From: Welwitschia mirabilis
Lineage: Eukaryota > Gnetophyta > Gnetopsida > Welwitschiales
NCBI GenBank assembly: GCA_051453625.1
Contig: JBOZIK010000001.1
Span: forward strand, 454,143-518,142
Reading direction: 5' to 3'
DNA length: 64,000 nucleotides
Shown here in pieces: positions 1 through 10,480 of the stretch (the first letter of the stretch is position 1; each line of letters starts with the position of its first letter). The position numbers and the translations under genes are program-made. The notes under the pieces were generated by a model, which was not told where the DNA came from, made no database searches, and saw nothing but the letters and a program-made list of their open reading frames with translations.

Positions 1-1344
1 GAAGGGAAACTTGGTATATCTCCGTCGGAACCCATCTACTTCATGTGCCTTTTCCTCTTGGAGAAGGGGACTCATGTTCCTTATGTCACTTTTGAAGCTA
101 TGTCTGAGTGGGCTACTCGTGTGACTCGATTTGCTTGGGTAGAGTTTGTTTGTAGTAGGGTAGCCACCATCCTGACACATTGTCAAAAGAATCGAAAGAT
201 CAGGTGTGTAGCTTCTTTCTCTATTCAAGCACTTTGGTTTTGGTCGGCTAGCCAACTAAAAAGTGAAGATGTTCTGGCTCNNNNNNNNNNNNNNNNNNNN
301 NNNNNNNNNNNNNNNNNNNNNNNNNNNNNNNNNNNNNNNNNNNNNNNNNNNNNNNNNNNNNNNNNNNNNNNNNNNNNNNNNNNNNNNNNNNNNNNNNNNN
401 NNNNNNNNNNNNNNNNNNNNNNNNNNNNNNNNNNNNNNNNNNNNNNNAGTCGAAGGGAGCAACTTCTGCAGAGGCTCCACATTCAAGGTAAAGGAGAAGG
501 AGAAGTATCCCATGCTAGATAAGGACTTAGAACTTTTCAAAGATTACCAAGTAACAGCTTTTTCTTACTTAACTTCTTTCTTGAATGTCTTCCTCTATGA
601 ATGCTTACCTCTTTTCTACAAGTGGGGAGGATCTCAACTCCCTTTATGGTAAAAACCTCTACACACCTGTTGGTAGCTCTAGATTGGGTAAGTAGAAAGT
701 CTTCCTCTGTTTTTTATCTATGTGATTACAACTTGGTTTGAGTCCTTTCAGTCAGGTGGCAAAGGAAAAACTATCCTAGTGGAAGACGAGCAACTAGAAA
801 AAAGAGGCATGCCTTCTTAATGTAAGCACTTTTTTCGATTTGTTTGAGTCTTTTTCATACAATCTGTCTTTCTCCATTCACCTCCTTTATTGGTTCTTCT
901 TGCAGGAAGGGGGGAGCTCTCTTTTCCCTATGGAGAGGAAGTTCTCTTTCAAACTCACTAGGTATGCATTTGCCAACCTCTATCACCTGAGAAAGAAGTA
1001 TCAAGAGGAGGAATCAGGAACTAGATGAATACGAGGCAAGAATAGAAGAGATGAGAAGGTGAGCCAAGGAAGTAGAGAGGGTGGCAAGATTCACTAGGCA
1101 GAAAGTTGAGCAGTTGAGAAGGCTGGCTAAAGAATCCTCTTCTCAATCGAAAGGGAGGATTTGGTCCAAAGTGCTAAGATTGAATGAAGAGCTTGACAAG
1201 ACCAAGAAAGCAGCTAAAGGTCTCCATCGGCTAATTGAGAAGCAGGTAGAGAAGAGGAGTATTCTTGCTGAATTGCTACAAGCCAAAGTTCCTCCAACTG
1301 CTCCTGAATTCTGGAGACTAGGTTGCAAGTTCTGGGGATGCTAA
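1..1344 (+). pseudogene. antisense accessory ORF with C-terminal coiled coil, probably spliced
   Basis: An open frame enters from the left edge (Met at 43, but open from base 1) and runs to a 167-N gap. After the gap, coding-like segments change frame at intron-like borders: donor GTAAGT at 688 and acceptor near 754, donor GTAAGC at 822 and acceptor AG at 904-905. The last segment (1081-1344, stop TAA) is rich in Lys, Glu and Leu and has heptad spacing, as in a coiled coil (ELDKTKKAAKGLHRLIEKQ). It lies opposite to and downstream of pol, ending about 370 bp from the integrase end. Tat-lineage elements, for example Grande gene 23, are known to carry antisense genes there, sometimes with a plant mobile domain. 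I cannot identify a domain in the N-terminal part. It could also be an unrelated host fragment. Confidence 0.4.
281..447. other. assembly gap, 167 N
   Basis: A run of N of non-default length inside the antisense frame, so the gap size was probably estimated. It hides part of the first exon-like segment. Confidence 0.99.
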
Positions 1345-1719
1345 TTCCTATGAATTTGACCAAAGCTCTTAAATATCCGCCTTTCCTATGGTCTTTTCTT
1401 TATGATGTTGTATCCCTGAGGGAGAGACCTCATATGGTTCTTCTTCACTTAATATCTTTCAAATGGGAGGAATATCTTATCTTGTATTGTTTACAAGTTT
1501 ACTTTAATGAAAGTTTCTCTTATGTCTCTCTTCCATGCTTTCATACATTCTGCTAACTGTCCTAACTCAAAAATTCTAACCTTCTAACAAAAACTTGTAT
1601 AGCTTCAACCCAGAATACTTTAAAAAGACCAAACAAACGTCATCTTATCTACATATATAGACTTGCTCTCATGCTATGGGCTAATCATACCCAGAGATCC
1701 TTTGGGGAGCTCTAACATA

Positions 1720-2960
1720 ATGGCATAGGTGAAAGCCATTATAAGTTTCTTGGAGCTCTTCTTCTTGGAGATTTGCCAACTTATAGTCCTGATCGCCTAC
1801 AAAGGTTGCTATCTGGTATGTCCCTAGCCAAAGAGGGCAAACTTCTATGGTCTTCTAACTTTATTTGCTACTCTGTTCCTTGCCAATACCAAGTCTTCGA
1901 CATTAAATGCTTTTAGGTGGAACTCTTGTAAAACCATCTCTTGACTATTGCTTGATGCTTCCACATAGTATGAAAAGCTTTATCTCTCGTTTTTGTAACC
2001 CTAACAATGGCAGGTTCCCATCTAAGAGAGCTTTCTGAGGAACTCAAATAAGTTTGTATGAAATCATAGGTTTCTAAGCGAAGTTGAATAGCTAAACAAG
2101 GTCTTTGTTTTTATACAAGTTAGTATGGGCTCCATTGAATGCTAGTGTTGTGTCTCAATTTGCCTACCCATGATGCATACTTGATGAGAACATGCTAGCT
2201 TCTAGGTCCTTTTTGGATAGTTGACTCCATACAATACCTTTATAGAAGTCGGACGTGTTCTTCCTTCCCACAAAAGAAGGGGAGGAGGCATCAATCACCA
2301 TCTTCTTAATTTTGGTCAACAAATTCTTATTAGATGATTTAGGCAGGCCATTTCCTTGAGGGTAGTATTTGGTGTAGGTTTTCAATGAAATTCGGTTGTT
2401 ATACCACCATTCTACAAACCAAATATAGGTAAAGGCTTTGCTATTATCACAAACTAGAGCATAAAGTGTTTGAAGTAGGTGATGATATTCTTCTTTCGAA
2501 AGTCTATAATAGTCTTCGTATGTGATTGCTTGGTACCTTCGGCTTCCATCTAGAGGGTGCAGTAATCCATTGCAGCGAAGAAGAAAGAATGGCTGATAGA
2601 AGGAGGAGGATAGATCTTACTAATAAAATCAAGGGCCTACTTTGCAACTGGCTAAGCCTCCAAAATAGGAAGTTGAGGTGGGTTCCAATCTTTGGACAAG
2701 AAAGACTGGTAGATATCATAGGTTTGGGCATGATCAAAAGCATCCTTCACCATAGTTTGCGATTAATATTCACCTTAGGATCTGTGCCACTAGGAGGCAT
2801 GCTAAAGTATGTCCCCCATCACTTCTATCATGAGATTCGTGGACTAACTCTTGAACTTCATCTTTACTAGCACACCTTAGAAATACCTCATTATAGTTTT
2901 GGCGAAATAATACTCCATTTTTGATCAGGAAATGTGTTTGTCTTGTCTTGAACGCCTCGT
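1720..2960 (-). pseudogene. integrase domain of the Tat-like element
   Basis: Read on the minus strand: the zinc-binding region lies near 2930-2770 and is damaged (the Cys pair in the CDIC-type motif has become Tyr codons). The core first Asp is in a block resembling FAAMDYC (about 2560-2580). The second Asp is in VCDNSKAF (about 2440-2455). The third-acid block reads NGLPKSSNKNL (about 2320-2350), where the family has Glu: the codon is AAA, so the catalytic Glu is now Lys. A C-terminal stretch near 1724-1810 ends in NGFHLCHY, matching the usual end of plant gypsy integrases (G..L..Y). Frames change several times. It would insert the element cDNA into chromatin, but this copy is inactive. Confidence 0.75.
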
Positions 2961-3059
2961 TGAGATGAATGTCTTGGTAGAGATGGTTGGGAACAAGAAA
3001 GTCTTTGCTAACTATGCTTCCTTAGATTAAGCTGCCAAGATATTTCAAGCTAAACCCAT

Positions 3060-3789
3060 CCCTCTTACTAACTTTGCATTGGCAAGCTGAATATCATAGT
3101 CTTGCGATTTCAGTATCCATTTAGCTCTTCTCAAATTGGGATCCCTCTCTTATAAAAGTGATTTCACTACATTTTTAGTGACTACCTGACACCTTTGTTC
3201 GTAGAATATAGTGTTGAAACTTCTTCAGTGCCTTGATCAAGGCAAAAGCTTGTTTCTCCAAATAATGATAAGATAGTTTCACATCTTTGAACCTTTCATG
3301 CGTGAGTGAAACTGGGCATTCACCATGCCCACCGTCCAAGTCTTTTGTCTTTTGGGTGAGGACTACTACTACGATTGTGTTGGGTGAACATGCATAGATG
3401 AAAAATTCTTTTGAGAAAGCAAGGCTCACCAAGCGTGGAGAGGCAGCTACTGCTTTCCTGACCAACTCAACCGCATTTTTTCCTTTTGGTGACCATACAA
3501 AGGAGTGAACAAAACATTCTTCTTCAAGAGGGGCCCAATGGAAGCTATGATCTCCACAAAGGCTGGGATAAATCTCCTCACAGTTGATCTTTCCTAGGAA
3601 CCAGTGAAGTTCTTTAAGGGATTCAGGCAAGGGAATCTTCTGGATAACTTGAACTTGCTTTGGGCCTACTCCTATTCCTTGGTTTGACACAAGAAAACCC
3701 AACAACTTACTAGAGGAGGCCACAATAACACTCTTCTTTGGGATGAGGGAAACTCCATATTTCCTAAAGCGAAGGAACATCTTCCACAA
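3060..3789 (-). pseudogene. RT thumb/connection and gypsy RNase H domain
   Basis: The minus-strand frame starting at 3789 continues the polymerase. It contains the gypsy connection motif LGFLVSNQGIGV (usually LG..VS..GI..) and then the RNase H-type sequence PRLVSLAFSKEFFIYACSP, where families have a Y-x-D-A-S block. The catalytic Asp is replaced here. The block ending in the LEKQAFALIKALKKFQHYI pattern (family: EKE.LA.V.A..K.R.YL) follows. A further piece in another frame at 3060-3150 (PNLRRAKWILKSQDYDIQL) is the usual RNase H C-terminus. The role would be RNA-strand removal during reverse transcription. It is inactive by loss of the first acidic residue and by a stop. Confidence 0.75.
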
Positions 3790-3799
3790 TTCTAGAACA

Positions 3800-4561
3800 T
3801 GGTCAGCTCACTTTTGGGAGAAGACTGTAATGTCATCCAAGTAGACGACAAAACAATTGCCAATTATTCTTGTCTGTGTGTGCTCTATTGCTTTTAGAAA
3901 CATAGCTTTGGTGTTAGTTAAACCAATGGCGTTCACTTGTATGTATATGTACCTTAGTTGTGAAAGCTGTCTTGATTCTATCAGAGGTGGGCACCTGAAT
4001 CTGGTTGTAACTAGAGAAACCAAATAAGAAGAACATCTTTGCTCTAGCTACCTTCTCCAGAATCTTGTCGATAGTTGGAGTAGGGTAGTTGTCCTTGACA
4101 GAAGCTTTGTTTAGATTTTGTAAGTCTACACAAAGAGAAATATCTCCATTCTTCTTCTTGTCTCGGACCAAGTTAGCCACCCAGATGGTGTGCCTTACTA
4201 GATAAATAATTCTTTATTCTAATAGCTTGTCTACTTCTTTCTTGATTAGTAGCTCCAACACTAGATTGACTTTCCTTTGCCTCCAGTGAAAAGGCTTTGT
4301 GGTTTTTTTAAGGGCAATAGTGTGAGTAAGGATTTCTAGATTAAAGTGCTTTAGATCCTTGTATGACCAAGTGAAAACATCCCTAAATTCTTGATAGAGG
4401 GAAATGATAGCCTGCTTCTGTGAGAGGGAACAAACACTTCCTATCTTGATAAGCTTAGGTTGATAGGGAGATCCCAAGTTGACTTCTAGTATTTCTTCAT
4501 CTGTGCACTTCCTAGGGAATGACAACTCCAATTCTATGTCAAGGAACTTCTTTAGCTGCAT
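3800..4561 (-). pseudogene. Ty3/gypsy reverse transcriptase domain
   Basis: Three overlapping minus-strand frames carry the polymerase. 4561-4214 has the pre-RT segment (FRDVFTWSYKDL). 4180-3914 has the fingers with NGDISLCVDLQNLNKASV (family W.MC.DYR.LN.A) and then MFFLFGFSSYNQI, where the family has FLD.FSGYNQI; the catalytic Asp is Gly here. 4023-3808 has the palm box VVYLDDITVFSQK with both Asp of YLDD intact (codons near 3832-3837). The frame is broken by at least two shifts and a stop. It matches plant gypsy polymerases in order and spacing. Confidence 0.85.
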
Positions 4562-4809
4562 GAAACCAATAGGGGTTCCTTACTACAACACTGTAGTACT
4601 CCATCTTCAATGAAATTTCCATCATTTTCTAAATCCTCGTCCTCATCTACCATCTATTTCTCAAACTTATCTTGACTTTGCCAAATCCTGGAATTTGGTC
4701 ATCTTCTTCAAAAACTTGAAACTCCTTAACGTTGTCTAGGACTAATTTTTTTGAAAGGAGGGTGATATGGAGACCCCTAACTGATAGGTCATCTACTCTG
4801 GCTCTCATA

Positions 4810-5180
4810 GTGGCTAAGGCTGCGCTTTGTCTGCTAATAAATTTTTCCATCTAGGAATCCGGGAGAGAGACCATTCTTCGAAGTGTCTTAGGAGATCTGC
4901 GACTCTCTCTTTAAAGGCCTTCAATAATGGGTTATGAGTCTGGTAATCCTCCCTGACTTGGTTGATTATTACCTTTGAATCTCTAAAAATATTAACTTCC
5001 CTTACCCTCTTTGAAAGAGTCATCTTCAAAGCCTAGACAAAGGCCTTGTACTCCATAGCATTATTAGAAGTAGGAAAATCTAGTTTGAAAGCTTTCTCGA
5101 TATAATGTCCATTTGGCAACTGCACCACTATAATTGCTTCTCTTCCTTGCATATTAGAAGCTCCATCAAAAAACAAAGTT
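4810..5180 (-). pseudogene. RNase H-like domain placed between protease and RT
   Basis: Reading leftward from about 5180, one frame gives FFDGASNMQGREAIIVV, then TSNNAMEYKA, then (after a stop) FRDSKVIINQV, and finally RIPRWKNLLADKAQ. These are the four acidic blocks of an RNase H fold in order: Asp in FDGAS, Glu in MEYKA, Asp in RDSK and Asp in LLAD. All four acids are kept. The sequence resembles the plant RVT_3 or archaeal-type RNase H found as a second RNase H in Tat elements. There it normally follows the gypsy RNase H; here it precedes the RT, and the only other RNase H lies after the RT at 3060-3640. About 100 bp separates that RNase H from the integrase, which leaves no room for one in the usual place. 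Confidence 0.75.
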
Positions 5181-5569
5181 CAAACCTCTTTTGATGATGT
5201 AAGAGCTAGGGATTCCTCTTCTTGTTTGTGGTGTTCAGTTGCTTCCTTGATGTCGTAAAAATAGGTGCCAAGACATGAATCTCAGATGTGCTTTTTGGAA
5301 TTTGTATTTTTTTCATCCGCATGCAGTGGCATTGTATTTCAAGTAGGGCTTCCTCTCAATACGAATTTAGTTAGGAACACCCTTTCAAGGAAGCCACATG
5401 TGAGAATAGTTTGAGAAGATATAAGCATTAAGGGAAGCAACCTAGCTTCTACTCAACAAAGCTCCACATATGACATGAATCTGTATTACATAGAAATCTG
5501 TAACACTCATAACCCTAGGATTAGAAGCCAATTGAACTTTGACATCTTTTAGAAGACGTTGAACCTTCA

Positions 5570-5700
5570 CATTCGTTTGATCTAATTTGAACACTCACTA
5601 CATTCTTCTGGGGTAAGATCTAACTGTTTCACCACTTCAGAAGGAAGGATGTTGGTAGAAGCTCCTGAATTAATGAGGTATTTGTGAGGAAAAGGTGGGG
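5570..5700 (-). pseudogene. retroviral-type aspartic protease core
   Basis: A minus-strand frame reads INSGASTNILPSEVVKQLDL. Plant gypsy proteases have D-S-G-A-S-x-N-x-L/M at this site. Here the catalytic Asp codon is AAT (5669-5671) rather than GAT, a single G-to-A change, so the active site is lost. It would have matured the gag-pol polyprotein. A stop follows at about 5590. Confidence 0.7.
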
Positions 5701-6547
5701 CAATGGGGGGCGGTGGGGGGGTGGAAAGGGGGTGGTAGAAGGGGAATTTTCTGACTGCTGGTTGTTAGTAGACATGGGGGCCTGAGACAACTTCTTCTTC
5801 TGATTCTTGCTTCTCTAAAGAACTTTAAAAGTTGAAAGATTGGCTTTATATTTCTTTAGGTCTTCTATGATGTCATAGGAAGAAGCAGCTTTGTTCTTTT
5901 CTTATTTTGTTACCTTGGAAGCACTTTTGGTTGGCAATGATGCCTAATATTTATCATCTTTGGGAAGAAGGGGAGGATTGTTGGAGGCATTCTGGTTAGG
6001 ATGCATGGGATTCCTACTAGGAGGAATAAAGGTTGTTGCAGACTCCTTTGGATCTCTTCTCCTTCTCTTCACTTGGATTAGGCTCAAGTGTAATAGCATC
6101 TCTATTCACAACTCCAGCCTTTCGGGTGTCAATTGAAGTCTAGAGAGCTGACATGTATGTAGCAGGATGGACATGCTTGTTCTTACTCTTGTGAGTTACC
6201 ACGCTATTGTTATTTTCTCCTAAAAAATATGTAATAACAAAGTAATATGTTCCATCTAGATGAGAGGAGGGTCCTAGAGAGTTACATAAAGCTTTCGTAA
6301 TCTCCTGCATATGAAGATGATCTTGCCAGTTCTCCCTAGCATGATTCATGGCCTGATGGAAGGGAAAGACATCATTAAGTGATAATGCGATGGCATCCTT
6401 TCTACTAGACTATACACATGGCTATTTTGTATCCTGAGTGGAATTTAGGAACAACTTCCTTGCAAGTCTCTCCTTCTTTCTATCTTGCTATGAAATCCTA
6501 AGTTGCTTCATGTCTTAACTTCCTTAACATACGTCTAAGAGCTTCAA
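5700..6547 (-). other. gag-protease linker region, no clear domain
   Basis: Between gag and protease the minus strand is Lys- and Ser-rich with many stops. A 69-codon open frame (6349-6140) begins NHARENWQDHLHMQEITKAL and has no family I recognise. A G-rich tract at 5695-5745 is low-complexity. Confidence 0.4.
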
Positions 6548-7600
6548 TCACACTTCAACTTCAAAACAAGAGGAAATGTTTTTCTTAGAGGAAAGGTGTA
6601 CATTGGTAGTAGAAATAGGATTGAGCGCTGGGTGTGGTGAAGAAGAAGCTTGAGAAGGGGTTTGAGGATTAGAAAGAGGCATGAAAGGTACTAGAAATGG
6701 TGGTGTGGCAGATGTAGCAGGGGTTGGTTGTTGGGGAAGTTGTGAAGAGCAAGGATCAATGAGGTTAAAAGTAGTAGAAATGGGAAACAAAGTGATATTA
6801 AAAGGTGGAGGAATGAGAAGGTTCAGATGGGAAGGGTTGGGATGACCATACGGAGTAACAAGCATAAGCCACTCCAAGTGGCTGCTCTCATTTATAAGGT
6901 CTTGAAGGTTGTTTATATTAGGTCTTTGCTCCAAAAAGAAATAGGTCATTCCATCCATAACTTGAAAGGCAGATGGTTTATATGGAATGAGAAGACGATT
7001 GTAGATAATCGAGAAACGGATGTTGAATGCTCTAACAGTCTTCGTGTCCTCCTTAATGATAGTGAAATAATGGTACAACATCTCCAAATTTGTTTGGCCA
7101 CCAAATTGTTGAAGAAACACTTAAGTGAGCATAGTCCAAAGACAAACGGAATTAGGTGGAAGTTGTAGGTACTAAGAAAGTGACATGCAACATCCTCTTG
7201 ATTGACACTAAGAAAGTGAAGTCCTCTAGTGAAGGTAATGATAATGGTCTTCAGGGGCTAAGGAAGAGTGGGGGCTCTAGGCTTGGAGGAACTTGACATG
7301 TTCAACAGATAGGGCATTATATATTAGGAAGTCCAGAAGGATGTTACTGATGTATGGGGGTGGATTGGCCCGGGGTATAGGTTGAATTATAGGAGGAGTG
7401 GAGGAAGAGAACTATGAGGGATTTGTGGCTGGGGATGGTAGGGGGACAAGGAATGAAGCCTCTGAGGAAGAATTTTCGGATAAGGATGAACTTTGCGAGG
7501 AAGGAAAGGATTGAAGGGATTCTCCAATCAATTTTTTCTTTTGTTGTTGTTGGGTCCTAGAACATATGTTGCAACAATAAGGTAGTGCAGTTATTCAAAC
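6548..7600 (-). pseudogene. gag region of the Tat-like element
   Basis: The frame from 7120 to 6548 (190 aa) contains a gag-like capsid segment (FLQQFGGQTNLEMLYHYFTI, then IRFSIIYNRLLIPY) followed by a Pro/Ser/Thr-rich linker. The family pattern is a helix-rich core with F...F and L..I..K..E spacing. Upstream, 7600-7130 in another frame gives a Ser-rich N-terminal tail (SSQSSSLSENSSSEAS). Gag would form the particle. No zinc knuckle was seen. The assignment rests mainly on position upstream of the protease and on pattern, so it is less certain than pol. Confidence 0.55.
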
Positions 7601-8770
7601 AACCCTCCTTCTAGTGCTATAGAAGATGTGTTGATGTATATTCCTTTCCCTAGCCATGGAAAGGACAACAATGTCTACTTTCTAGGGTGAGGTAGCGTAG
7701 ACTTGTTTTAAAGGGCTATTGGAAATTAGGTACCCAAATAAGAACCCTAAATGTACAAAGTAACCGAGGAATGAGGTAGGGTATGGGTTGAGCTTAGTGG
7801 GTACACCTCATAGTAACAAGAGGTTGAAAGGACAATAACAGGTTAAGGGATGAGGGAAAGGAGGACTTCCAAAGAAAGTAGGTATCCTTCATACTGTTCT
7901 AGGGTGTTCGTAATGGGAAGGAATGCAACAGGTCTTAAGGTGAGGGAATAAAGGTTTCAGTAAGGATCTGCTCCCAAGGTTGTAGTAAGGACAAGCGAAG
8001 TTCTCCAGAAAGGGTAAAGAAGGGTATACTAGACCGGTGCTCTTCTTATAGTAAGAATAAAGGAGATCTCTCTTTCTCATAGGAAGTTGCCTTCAACAAG
8101 GGCCTCTGTGCACTCTCTCTGATTTGCCTACAAATTTATAAGCAATGAAGTAATGAAAAGAACAATACTCTTTTATGATGGAACTTTTGACTGTAAAAAC
8201 ATTGCTCTCCTAATTAAGGAGAAGGAGAGGGTATATTTGGGTCTTCCCAACTAGAGAGGAGACTATTGGAACATGTGGACAAATAACTAAACATTTAGAT
8301 ATTGATAAGGAGGAGGAACATCTGTAGATGTAAAAAAGTGTGTAGGCAAACTTGCTCAAAGAAAGAAAGGGTCTTCCGTCTTCTCCTTAAGTCTTCTTCA
8401 TAATGGAAATGGTACCATCAGCTAACCTAAGGCATTAAGAGAGATCTCTACATGCAGATAAGATTGTTATATAGGCATGGAAAGGGGAGCCTCCAGTTTA
8501 ACTCATAATCATTCCAATAGTCAAGGTTGACTAGGAGTCGAGAGATTACAAAGAGAGGGTCCCCCACATGTAGAGACCAGGAAGAGGGAGATAAAGGAAA
8601 AGACTACCTTTATTGACTGAGAGCAGAGAAGAGGGAGTGATGTGGAAGAAAGGGAAGGGGATGTGATCATGGGCTTGGATAACATCTCCTTTTTGACTCT
8701 AAATTAGTTGTGATCTAACAATGTTGTAGCTTTTTGAAGAGTGAAAGAAGTAGTAATGGCATGTATGTCA
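7601..8770 (-). other. untranslated leader of the Tat-like element
   Basis: About 1.2 kb upstream of gag with no sustained coding frame (the longest is 63 codons at 8080-7889) and strand-biased composition, purine-rich on the plus strand. Long leaders between primer-binding site and gag are typical of Tat/Ogre elements. I see no defined motif. Confidence 0.4.
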
Positions 8771-8789
8771 AGTCCCTAGTAGTGCCAAA
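8771..8789 (-). other. possible primer-binding site
   Basis: The minus strand reads TTTGGCACTACTAGGGACT, which resembles a decayed TGGCGCC...GGGGA site used by plant gypsy elements. It lies upstream of the leader where such a site is expected. No convincing LTR end (CA) abuts it, so this is tentative. Confidence 0.3.
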
Positions 8790-9133
8790 GAGGATCACTC
8801 CACGAGAACAATAGTCACCTCCCTACTCATTAGGCTCGTACTTGCCTTGTCGTGTAACGTCATGAGTAGGCTCGCTTGATCCTAGTGTGTTCTAAGGATT
8901 TGATGCAATTTTAAAATCCTTCCGGACAGGAGGTAATTGAACAACCATCATGCCCTCTAAAAAGGAAGTTGGACAAGAGGAGCTGAAGCATTTTGGAATG
9001 AACTAGAGAACTGAATATCATGGAGAAAATAGCTGAAGGAGGATTCTAATGGAAATGGGAACTAAAAGCTGTAGGCCTGAGGCAGCCTAAGACTGAGAAG
9101 GGAGAGCCCACGATCATCACACGAAAAAGTTGG

Positions 9134-10108
9134 ATTCCATGCCTAGGGCGTGGATGTGCTTTGGGTTCTATGCTTTAGGCGTGGAATGGAGTGATTACTT
9201 GAGTGGGTGGGAGAGGAGTGGTGAGAGAAAAGGGAGAGAAAAAAAGGAGAGAGAAGAAAACAGGAAAGAAGGGATGGGGAAATGACAGGGAGTTGAGGGA
9301 GAGGAACTTTGGGTTCGAGGTTGAAGGAGATGTCTTTGTTTGAGATGAACCCCAAAGCCAATTTGATGGTTACAGAAGAAGGTTATAGGAGGCCTAGACC
9401 TTTTGTCAATCATGAAGGGAGATTTGCATCCAAATTTTATTCTTGTGAGCTGCTACAGGTTTTTGTCCTACAAAAAGAAAGGGAAGAGGAAATGGAAGGA
9501 GGGGGGGGGGGGGGGGGGNNNNNNNNNNNNNNNNNNNNNNNNNNNNNNNNNNNNNNNNNNNNNNNNNNNNNNNNNNNNNNNNNNNNNNNNNNNNNNNNNN
9601 NNNNNNNNNNNNNNNNNNCCCCCCCCCCCCCCCCCCCCCCCCCCGCGCGAAGGCTAGAGATGGGTTCCAGGCCCAAGGCATGGAAGTGAGTGAGAGTCCA
9701 CACCTAGTGTGTGAGATTCCATGCCCAATTAATGACTAGTGGGAGAAAAGGGGATGGAGGAAAGAGGAAGAGAGAGTGAAGGGAGAGAATGGGGGAAAAA
9801 GGTTGAAGGGCAGGCGAGTGTGGTTAGGTAGGGTAACTTGTTTGAAGTGAAATATTCAGAATAGAGGATGATGTCTAGAAGAGTCTCCCTTCTTGATGCA
9901 TTGGAGTCAAAAGGTTGGAGATTAACTGAACGCATGGCCCTGAGTAGAAGAAATTGGGTCCTTTGGAGTTGAGCTAAAGCCAAGGCCCAACATCCAAGCA
10001 AGGAAGAGGGTCTGGAGGTCCCGTCAAGGCCCAAGGTGTGGAAGTGTGCCTGTATTCCGTGCCCAAGCCATGGAACAGCTTGGATTCCCTACCCAAGGTG
10101 TGGAATGG
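9134..10108. repeat. cluster of imperfect palindromes TTCCATGCC-n-GGCGTGGAA
   Basis: Eight related sites, each about 18-26 bp, at 9134-9155, 9165-9188, 9663-9687, 9695-9715, 9714-9733, 10025-10046, 10051-10077 and 10081-10108. Each reads roughly ATTCCATGCC CAAGGCGTGGAAT and is nearly its own reverse complement. They come in close pairs. Such sites could be binding sites or remnants of a tandem array; function is unknown. Confidence 0.6.
9501..9644. other. 100-N gap flanked by G18 and C26 runs
   Basis: The gap is exactly 100 N (9519-9618). It is preceded by 18 G (9501-9518) and followed by 26 C (9619-9644). A G run facing a C run across a scaffold gap is more likely a sequencing or assembly artefact than real sequence. 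Confidence 0.9.
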
Positions 10109-10480
10109 GTGGATGGAAGAAGGTAAAGGAAAGGAAGGAGGAGGAGGGAATGATGAAGAGGAGATAGGGAGAAGAGACATGGAAGCAGAAAAATAGAGAA
10201 TGGATGGAAAGGATAGAGCTTAGGTAAAAGATAAAGCTAGATGGGAGAAAAAGGGGTCCCCTAGTTCCTGGGGTTGGATGTGGGTGCAACAATATCATTG
10301 GCATGATAACAATGATCTGCATTAGTAGATGCCCTTAGCTTGCTTGTATCTTAGTGTATAGTAGTGAACTTTCTTTAGTTTTCTTTTGGTTCATAGTCAT
10401 TTTCACTTTTGTTTTTTTCTCTACTTTATTTTCTTTCACTTTGTTTTGATTTAGATCGTATAATCTCAGAAAAAAGGGGC

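Larger units (their letters stand above)
1..10480 (-). mobile_element. Ty3/gypsy LTR retrotransposon, Tat-like, decayed, runs off the left edge
   Basis: Minus-strand element read from right to left: LTR or leader sequence, gag (7600-6548), protease, an RNase H-like domain, reverse transcriptase, gypsy RNase H and integrase (ending near 1720). A plus-strand frame (1-1344) lies beyond the integrase. The domains are recognisable but split over frames with many stops, so the copy is dead. The 3' LTR should lie left of position 1. The right boundary near 10,480 is uncertain because I could not find paired LTR ends. A long non-coding leader, an extra RNase H and an antisense frame after integrase are known features of the Tat lineage (Tat, Ogre, Retand, Grande). 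The lineage call rests on that similarity and is inference. Confidence 0.7.
8790..10480 (-). repeat. probable 5' LTR of the Tat-like element
   Basis: A non-coding stretch that is strongly purine-rich on the plus strand. It holds eight imperfect palindromes of the type TTCCATGCC...GGCGTGGAA (listed separately) and a gap with homopolymer edges. It follows the putative primer-binding site, so it should be the 5' LTR. No partner LTR is in the window to prove the ends. Confidence 0.4.

Noticed and set aside
6827-7168. 113-codon plus-strand frame
   Set aside because: It is the antisense shadow of the gag region on the minus strand.
9143-10322. Pro/Ser-rich minus-strand frames
   Set aside because: They come from the purine-rich strand of the presumed LTR and have no family motif.
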